Source: Actinomycetes bacterium (GTDB lineage: Bacteria; Actinomycetota; Acidimicrobiia; Spongiisociales; UBA5794). Taken from it: DNA of 6,011 bases. Position 1 is the stretch's first letter. Each line of letters starts with the position of its first letter. Of the stretch, positions 1-5,503 are shown in pieces. Position numbers and translations under genes: made by a program. The notes below the pieces were generated by a model that searched no databases, had not been told where the DNA came from, and worked only from the letters and a program-made list of their open reading frames with translations. The stretch is taken from contig JAMBLH010000147.1 of the NCBI GenBank assembly GCA_023336875.1, positions 1 to 6,011 of the forward strand. Direction: 5' to 3'.

Positions 1-1425
1 TATTCAGGATTCGACCTGCTTGATTCGACAACGTCGGTCTCGATGACGATCAACGGACCCGCTCCGATGATGCTCGCATTCTTCTTCAACACGGCCATTG
101 ATCAGGCCTGTGAGAAGTACATCCGCAGCAATGGCCTTCTCGAATCCGTCGAGTCCGAACTGGATGCCAAATTCGCCGAAGAGGGTGTCGAGCGACCCTT
201 CTATCACGGCGATCTTCCTCCCGGCCATGATGGTTCTGGGCTGCTGCTCCTCGGTGCTTCAGGGGAAGACGTGCTCGAGCCGGATGTGTACGAACGCATC
301 AAGGATGAAACTCTTTTGACGGTACGTGGCACGATCCAAGCGGACATCCTCAAAGAGGATCAGGCCCAGAACACGTGTATCTTCTCGACAGAGTTCGCAC
401 TCTCGATGCAGGGTGACATTCAGCAGTTTTTCATCGATGAGAACATCCGCAACTTTTACTCGGTGTCTGTATCTGGCTACCACATGGCTGAGGCCGGAGC
501 CAACCCGATCAGCCAACTCGCCTTCACCCTTGCAAATGGGTTCACGTTCGTCGAATACTTCCGTTCGCGGGGAATGGACATCGATGATTTCGCTCCATCC
601 CTAAGTTTCTTCTTCTCCAACGGCGTCGACCCAGAGTATGCGGTGATCGGGCGCGTTGCGAGACGAATATGGGCCAAGGCGATGCGCGAGATGTACGGGG
701 CAGGAGAGCGGTCACAGAAGCTCAAATACCACATCCAGACATCAGGCCGGTCCCTTCACGCCCAGGAGATCGAGTTCAACGACATACGCACGACCCTCCA
801 GGCCCTCTATGCCATCTACGACAACTGCAACTCGCTCCACACGAACGCCTTCGATGAGGCCATCACAACGCCGACCGAGGGCTCCGTCCGCCGAGCTCTT
901 GCAATCCAGCTGATCATCAACAAGGAGCTTGGTCTTGCGCGCAACGAGAATCCCCTGCAGGGTTCCTTCATCATCGAAGAACTCACAGATCTCGTTGAGG
1001 AGGCGGTGCTTGCAGAATTCGACCGGCTTACCGATCGCGGCGGTGTACTCGGTGCGATGGAAACGATGTACCAACGGTCCAAGATCCAGGAGGAGTCGCT
1101 CAAGTACGAGCACATGAAGGACTCAGGGGCCCTCCCGATAGTCGGCGTGAACACGTTCCTGTCGGCAGAGGGCTCACCATTCATGCGACCCACAGAGGTG
1201 ATTCGCTCAACTGATGACGACAAGGTCCAGCTTCTCGAAGACCTTGAGTCAGTGCACACGCGGTCTCGCAAAGAGGCTGACGCGGCACTCGAGGAACTCC
1301 AGCAGGTGGCTCTCGCTGGTGGGAACATATTCGCGTCGCTTGTCGAAACGTCGAAGGTTTGCTCTCTCGGCCAGATGTCGGATGCGCTCCACCAGGTCGG
1401 TGGGCGCTACCGCAGGAATATGTGA
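1..1425 (+). CDS. icmF: Isobutyryl-CoA mutase IcmF-type, mutase domain, C-terminal part (5' end outside window)
   Basis: The reading frame is open from base 1 and runs to TGA at 1423-1425, giving 474 visible residues; the ATG at 43 is internal, because the codons before it (YSGFDLLDSTTSVS) continue the conserved mutase fold. The family interconverts branched and linear acyl-CoAs (isobutyryl-CoA and n-butyryl-CoA) in the cytoplasm using adenosylcobalamin. Visible marks are RGTIQADILKE (residues 109-119), SVSGYHMAEAGA with the conserved active-site His161, QTSGRSL (246-252) and SLHTNAFDEA (278-287). Gln123, in the DQAQN segment, falls where methylmalonyl-CoA mutase has the carboxylate-binding Arg (R207 in the Propionibacterium enzyme); Gln there is the isobutyryl-CoA type. 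The insertion around residues 75-108 (GLLLLG...YERIKDET) is also IcmF-like. The upstream B12-binding and GTPase domains of IcmF, and the partner Phe specificity residue, lie outside the window, so fusion is inferred from sequence resemblance. A standalone large subunit is the main alternative. Confidence 0.88.
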   Translation, partial: YSGFDLLDSTTSVSMTINGPAPMMLAFFFNTAIDQACEKYIRSNGLLESVESELDAKFAEEGVERPFYHGDLPPGHDGSGLLLLGASGEDVLEPDVYERIKDETLLTVRGTIQADILKEDQAQNTCIFSTEFALSMQGDIQQFFIDENIRNFYSVSVSGYHMAEAGANPISQLAFTLANGFTFVEYFRSRGMDIDDFAPSLSFFFSNGVDPEYAVIGRVARRIWAKAMREMYGAGERSQKLKYHIQTSGRSLHAQEIEFNDIRTTLQALYAIYDNCNSLHTNAFDEAITTPTEGSVRRALAIQLIINKELGLARNENPLQGSFIIEELTDLVEEAVLAEFDRLTDRGGVLGAMETMYQRSKIQEESLKYEHMKDSGALPIVGVNTFLSAEGSPFMRPTEVIRSTDDDKVQLLEDLESVHTRSRKEADAALEELQQVALAGGNIFASLVETSKVCSLGQMSDALHQVGGRYRRNM

Positions 1426-1444
1426 TGGCAGGAGCCAGCCATCA
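1423..1444. terminator. Inverted repeat at convergent gene ends, candidate bidirectional terminator
   Basis: TGATGGC at 1423-1429 is the perfect reverse complement of GCCATCA at 1438-1444, with an 8-nt loop. The left arm begins with the TGA stop of the mutase gene, and the right arm ends with the TGA stop of the leftward DUF2277 gene, so the whole 17-bp intergenic gap lies within the hairpin. No T-tract follows on either side, so it would be a hairpin-only terminator. The structure is seen in the sequence; termination is inferred. Confidence 0.5.
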
Positions 1445-1642
1445 GCGGACGACGAGGCCGTCCATTAGGCGTTGGGTTGACGTGGCTATCTCTGCAACAG
1501 CATCGTCGAAGACCGCTTGATTGTGTGCCGCGGGCTTTGAGAAGCCTGACACTTTTCGCACATACTGACGAGCTGCTTCGACCATGGCGTCAGATTCCTC
1601 GATCACGCTTCCATCGCGAAGACGGTGTATTGATCTGCACAT
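1442..1642 (-). CDS. DUF2277 family small protein
   Basis: This 66-residue protein begins MCRSIHRLR, contains QYVRKVSGFSKP at about residues 27-38, and ends with an amphipathic helix around EIATSTQRLMDGLV. These match the DUF2277 family, which is about 60-90 residues long, has the near-invariant N-terminal Met-Cys-Arg, and carries the VRK(V/I)SGF(T/N)KP core. The conserved MCR opening fixes the ATG at 1640-1642 as the start. No biochemical function is established for the family. It lacks a signal peptide or membrane segment, so it is likely cytoplasmic. It starts 16 bp after the stop of the upstream membrane-protein gene on the same strand and has no clear Shine-Dalgarno sequence, which suggests it is the last gene of the sigma-factor operon, perhaps translationally coupled. 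Its single cysteine (Cys2) is the only one encoded by the three-gene operon. Family assignment is confident; its role is unknown. Confidence 0.85.
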   Translation of the reverse strand: MCRSIHRLRDGSVIEESDAMVEAARQYVRKVSGFSKPAAHNQAVFDDAVAEIATSTQRLMDGLVVR

Positions 1643-1658
1643 GTGCTGATTCTAGACG

Positions 1659-3458
1659 TCACGGCAGCGTGCCTACCCAGAGGGTGTTCAACGAAGTATT
1701 TGATGACTCGTCCCGCCCCCGGTGTTGAAGCACGACGAAGTTGTCGCCGACCCCGGCGACCCAGACGTCGCCCTGGTGCTCGCCCTGCTCCCTACCTCCG
1801 CCCACACTGAACTCGGTGGGCTCCCAGCGGTTCCAGTTCGTGCCATCGCCGGAAAAGAGGAGTTCTTTGGCGTCGGGTCCCGCCCAGCCATATGAGGGTG
1901 TTCCAATCAATCCGAACTCGGTGAACTCGAGATGCATGCCGTCTGTGGGCAGGTCGGACAAGACCTGCTGCGTAGGGTCTGCGAGCGTCCACACCTGCGA
2001 ATCATCACTGGTGGAGCGAATCATGCCGACGCCCACATGTTCGACTAGATCGTCCTGCCACTCAAGGAGTGCCGAGGTGTCGAAGCCATGTCCACTGGTG
2101 AGGCTCGTTGCCTCGGTCCATGTCTTGCCATCGGCGGATTCCCACACGATGCTGCTATCGAACTCGGAAGCAAGATACCGGAGGCTCTGCAGCAGACCAC
2201 CTGGCTCGTACGTGCTCGACGCTGTTGCGACGAACCCGTCTGACGTTGCCGTGATCGCCCTGAACTCCCCACCATCGAGGGGCCCCGTGGTATCTACTCG
2301 CTGCCATGTCATTCCGTCGGAACTGAACCACGCGTATCCGAGAGATATTGACGCGTAGTTGAATGTTTGCTCGTCAGTCAATTGGGCGATGAAGCCAGGC
2401 ACAAGCGGCTTCCAATCCGGATCTGCAGCCAAGGCATCGACGAGCTTCGAGAACGCGTTGGAGAAGCCTGCATCATCCAGATTGATCTCTCGCTGGTCGC
2501 CGATCTGCTCCATGTCGTTCTCCTCATCGAGGAATTGCACGATCATGACGCCGCGTTCGAGATCGAGGTCGACAACCTCCACATGGATTCCTTCGTCAGG
2601 ATCCACCAGGCTGTTGGCGATACTGTCGCCCTCAAACACAAGGTCGATGGATGCAGCCACGACGATTCCCTTCGGACCAACAGTGAAGTTATCGGAGTAG
2701 AAGAATCCCTCCCCAAGCTGGAACTCACCCGCCATGTTGGTCCCATCAGGCACCGGCAGCTTGATGCTGCTCGAGATCCAGTCGGTTCCATTTGTCGATG
2801 CGTTGACTTCGATGACGCCGTCACTTCGGATGCCGCGGGTGCCATCACTGGGCATGACGACGTTCACCAACACGTTGCCGTCGGTTTGGAGCATGCTGTG
2901 GCGCACATTCGTTGCGCTGGGTAGTCCCGGGACGAGTTCCCATGTGAAGCCGTCTGTGGTCCGGAACAGGGCACGCTCCTCGCCTTCGGACAACACATAC
3001 AAAGCCCCTTTGAACCATTCGCCGTCTCTCAGATCACCGTTCGTGGGCGCCTCCGTTTGAACGAACGAGAGTATTGGGCCCTCGCCGGGAGGGACCGTCG
3101 GCGCCGAGGCGAGCGTGGTGACGGTCTCTGGAGTCGTCTCGGTGGTGATCGCCGCTTCGGTCGTCGGCGTGGCCTCGAGGGTCGTCGGCGTGGAGTCCTC
3201 CGTTGCGGGAGATCCTCCTGTTCCAAACGAAACGAGCCAGATCACACCGCCAAGCAGTATCAGGGTTACAGCGGCGGCTGCGACTCCTACAGTCCAACCG
3301 TGGAGCCTTGTCCGAGGAGTGGCCAGCGAGCGAGCAGACCCATCGCCCACCGGCCGTGCCGCTAGAACCTTGAGTTCGTCGAAGGTCGGTGCATCAGGAC
3401 TCGACTCTGCAAGTTCCACGATCAAGGCACTAATACGCGGGTCACGTAAGTCAGTCAT
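1659..3458 (-). CDS. Single-pass membrane protein with extracytoplasmic Asp-box/BNR-like repeats, putative ECF sigma regulator
   Basis: This 599-residue protein has a short N-terminal tail (1-53) and one strong membrane segment (about 56-78, TVGVAAAAVTLILLGGVIWL). A Thr/Pro/Glu-rich linker (about 82-125) is followed by a large acidic domain to the C-terminus. No signal peptide precedes the membrane segment, so the tail should be cytoplasmic and the rest outside. The outer domain carries five Asp-box-like motifs of the form S/T-x-D/N-G-x-x-W: TTDGFTW (167-173), STNGTDW (221-227), SSDGMTW (379-385), SADGKTW (441-447) and SGDGTNW (536-542), as in sialidase/BNR beta-propellers. Residues 290-345 are a charged stretch without such a motif. 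The gene overlaps the sigma gene by 8 bp (ATGACTGA) and has a strong GAGGAG ribosome site, so the pair is co-expressed. By position and topology it is probably an anti-sigma factor or sensor, but there is no HxxxCxxC zinc motif and no cysteine at all. It could instead be a sigma-dependent surface protein. Confidence 0.8.
   Translation of the reverse strand: MTDLRDPRISALIVELAESSPDAPTFDELKVLAARPVGDGSARSLATPRTRLHGWTVGVAAAAVTLILLGGVIWLVSFGTGGSPATEDSTPTTLEATPTTEAAITTETTPETVTTLASAPTVPPGEGPILSFVQTEAPTNGDLRDGEWFKGALYVLSEGEERALFRTTDGFTWELVPGLPSATNVRHSMLQTDGNVLVNVVMPSDGTRGIRSDGVIEVNASTNGTDWISSSIKLPVPDGTNMAGEFQLGEGFFYSDNFTVGPKGIVVAASIDLVFEGDSIANSLVDPDEGIHVEVVDLDLERGVMIVQFLDEENDMEQIGDQREINLDDAGFSNAFSKLVDALAADPDWKPLVPGFIAQLTDEQTFNYASISLGYAWFSSDGMTWQRVDTTGPLDGGEFRAITATSDGFVATASSTYEPGGLLQSLRYLASEFDSSIVWESADGKTWTEATSLTSGHGFDTSALLEWQDDLVEHVGVGMIRSTSDDSQVWTLADPTQQVLSDLPTDGMHLEFTEFGLIGTPSYGWAGPDAKELLFSGDGTNWNRWEPTEFSVGGGREQGEHQGDVWVAGVGDNFVVLQHRGRDESSNTSLNTLWVGTLP
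3150..3193 (-). repeat. 21-bp tandem repeat encoding Thr/Pro-rich linker heptads
   Basis: The 13-bp core GTCGTCGGCGTGG occurs at 3160-3172 and again at 3181-3193, exactly 21 bp apart. In the membrane protein this encodes two consecutive seven-residue units, TPTTLEA and TPTTEAA (residues 90-103), in the flexible linker just outside the membrane. In-frame periodicity means copy number could change without breaking the reading frame. Such linkers are common between a membrane anchor and an extracytoplasmic domain in actinobacteria, and may be glycosylated. Confidence 0.6.
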
Positions 3459-3915
3459 TGAGAATTCTCCTCAGTCGTGCCTCGCCCCTCGCTAGTTGTC
3501 GGTGCACGGTGCCGTCGCTCAGGTCGAGGAAGCGTGCGATTTCAGCCGGTTTCATGTTCTCCCAATACGCGAGGAACACGATCGCCCGCTGCGACAGGGT
3601 TAACCGTGCAACGGCTTCGAGAACGTCAGGGCGCACGTCGGGAATCCACTCGACCTGTGTACCCCCTGCGGCTTGGAGCTCTGCTGCCCGCCTTCGGTCC
3701 TTGTTGCGAAGATGCCTGCGAGACTCGTTCAGCACTGCCTTATAGAGGTAGGCGCGTTGATGATGTACCGAGGACCAGTTGGCTGACCACATTGCACTCA
3801 CGACCGCTGTGGAGACAACATCCCTGCTATCACTCGGGCCAACGATACCCGTGGCGAACCGGATCAATTGGTCGGCATATTTCTCGTAGGTCTCGGACCG
3901 ATTCAGAGTTGGCAC
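3451..3915 (-). CDS. ECF-type RNA polymerase sigma factor
   Basis: The 154-residue protein has the two-domain layout of extracytoplasmic function sigma factors. A region 2 helix bundle occupies about residues 9-75 (YEKYADQLIRFATG, then DVVSTAVVSAMWS and the basic RRHLRNKDRRR). Region 4 spans about 96-152, with LTLSQRAIVFLAYWENMKPAEI as the start of the helix-turn-helix and TVHRQLARGEARLRRIL as the recognition and final helices. It would direct core polymerase to a small regulon. The usual DAEDLVQETF core of region 2.2 is degenerate here (DSRDVVSTAV), and the protein is slightly short for the family. The start is GTG at 3913-3915; the in-frame stop TGA just upstream (3937-3939) leaves no better candidate, and the next Met is residue 42. 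No spaced Shine-Dalgarno site precedes it, so a leaderless mRNA is possible. It overlaps the membrane-protein gene by 8 bp. ECF identity is firm; the ECF group and target promoters are not determined. Confidence 0.88.
   Translation of the reverse strand: MPTLNRSETYEKYADQLIRFATGIVGPSDSRDVVSTAVVSAMWSANWSSVHHQRAYLYKAVLNESRRHLRNKDRRRAAELQAAGGTQVEWIPDVRPDVLEAVARLTLSQRAIVFLAYWENMKPAEIARFLDLSDGTVHRQLARGEARLRRILND
3467..3472 (-). promoter_or_regulatory. Strong ribosome binding site for the membrane protein gene
   Basis: On the minus strand GAGGAG lies 8 nt upstream of the ATG at 3456-3458, inside the end of the sigma-factor coding region. It supports this ATG as the start and indicates direct ribosome loading rather than only translational coupling through the 8-bp overlap. 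It is the clearest Shine-Dalgarno site noticed in the window. Confidence 0.75.
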
Positions 3916-3938
3916 ACCTATAGGATGCCCGACGAGTC

Positions 3939-3965
3939 AAAAATCCGCGACGCGTCTTTCGCGGA
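3939..3965 (-). terminator. Inverted repeat followed by T-tract upstream of the sigma gene: terminator, attenuator or operator
   Basis: TCCGCGA at 3944-3950 pairs perfectly with TCGCGGA at 3959-3965 across an 8-nt loop. On the minus strand the hairpin is followed at once by five T residues (3943-3939), the form of an intrinsic terminator, ending 23 bp before the GTG start of the sigma gene. If the sigma operon promoter lies farther upstream (about 3966-4015), this would be a leader attenuator. Otherwise it could stop antisense transcription coming out of the divergent gene, or act as a palindromic operator between the divergent promoters. Confidence 0.5.
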
Positions 3966-4003
3966 GCAGTGACCCCACGTAGTATTCCCACGGACGGGCC
4001 GGG

Positions 4004-4009
4004 TAGAGT
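4004..4009 (+). promoter_or_regulatory. Candidate -10 element for leaderless transcription of the hydrolase-cyclase gene
   Basis: TAGAGT fits the TANNNT actinobacterial -10 pattern and ends 6 nt before the ATG at 4016. This spacing would place the transcription start at or next to the start codon. No convincing -35 is seen 16-18 bp upstream, and no Shine-Dalgarno site lies in the usual window, both of which suit a leaderless mRNA. A six-base degenerate match is weak evidence on its own. Confidence 0.4.
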
Positions 4010-4015
4010 CGACGC

Positions 4016-5344
4016 ATGCCGGTCACCCGCTATGCCTCTAGTTCTGATCTCAGCATTGCCTATCAGGTCACCGGGGATGGCCCGCGAGATCTCGTCTACG
4101 TACCCGGGTGGATCTCAAACGTCGAGGTGATGTGGGAGGAGCCCCGCATGGCCCGATTTCTCGAGAGGCTTGGGAGCTTCTCGCGGCTCATCGTATTCGA
4201 CAAGCGCGGGACGGGCATGTCTGACCCCGTTCCTCTTGAGTCGTTACCGACATTGGAGGAACGAATGGATGACGTTCGTGTTGTGATGGATGCCGTCGGT
4301 TCTGAGAGCGCCACTCTGTTCGGTCATTCCGAGGGTGGGACCATGTGCATCCTGTTCGCAGCGACGCATCCGGAGCGAACGGATAGCCTGATACTCGTCA
4401 GCTCCTATGCCAAACGGATCCCTTCGGAGGACTATCCCTGGGCGCCCTCGAGCGAGAATCGTGCGGATGACATTGCAGAGACCGAACGAAATTTCGGTGA
4501 CCCTGACGCGCTCCCTGCATACCTCGCACCGAGTCGGATGCACGACGAGGCGTTTCGGATCGCAGCAGCGAGATACCAGCGCCTCAGTTCGAGTCCGCGG
4601 GCTGCAGCCCACCTTCTGGAGATGAATACGGAGATCGACACGACAAAAGTTCTCCCGAGCATCCATGTCCCAACACTGTGCATCTACCGAGAGCATGATG
4701 CTGACATCAACGTTGAAGAGGGCCGTTGGATTGCTTCCCAGATCAAAGGTTCGAAGTTGGTGGTGCTGCCCGGCGCGGACCACATCCTCAGCGGAGACGA
4801 TTCGACGGAGATCACAGATGAGATCGAGGAGTTCGTCACCGGACGCCGGACAGCGGCCGTGCCGGATCGCGTTCTTGCAACGGTCCTCTTCACTGACATA
4901 GTTGGTTCAACGCGAATCGCTGCTGCAATGGGAGACAGCGCGTGGCGGGATCTACTCGATCGTCACAACGTAGTTGTGCGGGCTCAGGTCGAGGCGTACC
5001 GTGGCAGAGTCGTAGGAACCCAAGGAGACGGTGTGCTCGCAACCTTCGATGGTCCCGGGCGAGCGATCGACGCGGCACGATCAATCATCGGTGCTATGGG
5101 TCCCCTCGGTCTCGAAGTCCGTTCCGGTCTCCACACCGGAGAGATCGAGATCGTTGGCGATGACGTTGCGGGGATCGCAGTCCACATAGGCGCTCGTATC
5201 TCAGCGCTGGCGGGGCCTGGTGAGACGCTGGTGTCGCGTACGGTGAAAGACCTCGTCGTTGGATCACGTGTCGACTTCGAGGACCGCGGTTCCCACACCC
5301 TCAAAGGTGTCCCCGATGAGTGGCAGTTGTTCGCCGCGTTGTAG
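4016..5344 (+). CDS. Alpha/beta-hydrolase fused to class III adenylyl/guanylyl cyclase domain
   Basis: This 442-residue protein has the domain order of Mycobacterium tuberculosis Rv1900c (LipJ). Residues about 1-275 are an alpha/beta-hydrolase with the nucleophile elbow GHSEGG (Ser105), a likely oxyanion-hole strand VPGW (29-32), catalytic acid probably Asp228 or Asp230 in REHDAD, and His256 in GADH. Residues about 284-442 are a cyclase homology domain. The two metal-binding aspartates are Asp294 (FTDIVGST) and Asp338 (QGDG), 44 residues apart as in Rv1625c. Of the purine-specifying pair, the Lys position is Gly334 while Asp383 is kept. The transition-state Asn is His390 and the Arg is Arg394. 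It would make cAMP or a related cyclic nucleotide in the cytoplasm; no membrane segment is seen. The hydrolase substrate is unknown. The protein ends with the typical LKGVPDEWQLFA motif, so it is complete. It is divergent from the sigma operon with a 100-bp gap. Confidence 0.9.
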   Translation: MPVTRYASSSDLSIAYQVTGDGPRDLVYVPGWISNVEVMWEEPRMARFLERLGSFSRLIVFDKRGTGMSDPVPLESLPTLEERMDDVRVVMDAVGSESATLFGHSEGGTMCILFAATHPERTDSLILVSSYAKRIPSEDYPWAPSSENRADDIAETERNFGDPDALPAYLAPSRMHDEAFRIAAARYQRLSSSPRAAAHLLEMNTEIDTTKVLPSIHVPTLCIYREHDADINVEEGRWIASQIKGSKLVVLPGADHILSGDDSTEITDEIEEFVTGRRTAAVPDRVLATVLFTDIVGSTRIAAAMGDSAWRDLLDRHNVVVRAQVEAYRGRVVGTQGDGVLATFDGPGRAIDAARSIIGAMGPLGLEVRSGLHTGEIEIVGDDVAGIAVHIGARISALAGPGETLVSRTVKDLVVGSRVDFEDRGSHTLKGVPDEWQLFAAL

Positions 5345-5360
5345 AACATTCCTCAACACC

Positions 5361-5468
5361 ATGGGCCGTCTCGCAAAGGGATATACAGACAAGCAGATGC
5401 GCAAGGGAATCGGTGGCATGGCAAAGGGTCTCCAGCAGGAGAGCGAACGCATCGCGACCGCTGGATAG
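5361..5468 (+). CDS. Possible 35-residue basic small protein
   Basis: An ATG at 5361, 16 bp after the cyclase stop, opens a 35-codon frame ending in TAG at 5466-5468. The product (MGRLAKGYTDKQMRKGIGG, then MAKGLQQESERIATAG) is rich in Lys, Arg, Gly and Gln, with no cysteine or membrane segment, and could form a basic helix. Third codon positions are mostly G or C, like the neighbouring genes, and the frame fills the gap before the convergent gene. There is no good ribosome binding site, and no family is recognised. It could be a translationally coupled small protein or a chance frame. Confidence 0.4.
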   Translation: MGRLAKGYTDKQMRKGIGGMAKGLQQESERIATAG

Positions 5469-5479
5469 CGTGCACCTCC

Positions 5480-5503
5480 GATCTCGTTCGGGGCCGCGAG
5501 ATC
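5480..5503. terminator. Inverted repeat between convergent genes, candidate bidirectional terminator
   Basis: GATCTCG at 5480-5486 is the perfect reverse complement of CGAGATC at 5497-5503, with a 10-nt G/C-rich loop that allows one further T-G wobble pair. It lies after the hydrolase-cyclase/small-ORF unit and overlaps the stop codon (5502-5504) of the leftward thiamine-diphosphate enzyme. No T-tract follows on either strand, so only a hairpin-type terminator is supported. Confidence 0.42.

Noticed and set aside
43..45. ATG at 43 as the start of the mutase gene
   Set aside because: The 14 codons before it are in frame, open, and encode the conserved mutase segment ending TSVSMTINGPAP, so the gene starts upstream of the window.
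816..1328. 170-codon leftward frame inside the mutase gene
   Set aside because: Its Ser/Arg-rich product has no family resemblance and it lies antisense to strongly conserved mutase sequence.
1741..2358. 205-codon rightward frame opposite the membrane protein, and the 185-codon frame at 2367-2924
   Set aside because: Low-complexity or unrecognised products antisense to a continuous 599-codon gene with recurring Asp-box motifs and a ribosome site.
3916..3945. TTGACT near 3937-3942 (minus strand) as a -35 box for the sigma operon
   Set aside because: A -10 at 16-18 bp spacing would fall across the GTG start codon, and the nearby TATAGG is only 12 bp away, so no housekeeping promoter can be supported there.
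4244..4783. 179-codon leftward frame inside the hydrolase domain
   Set aside because: It is antisense to catalytic motifs of the alpha/beta-hydrolase, and its product resembles no known family.
5259..5360. Extension of the small frame upstream to an ATG at 5259
   Set aside because: This part overlaps the conserved C-terminus of the cyclase out of frame; only the portion from the ATG at 5361 is plausible as a gene.
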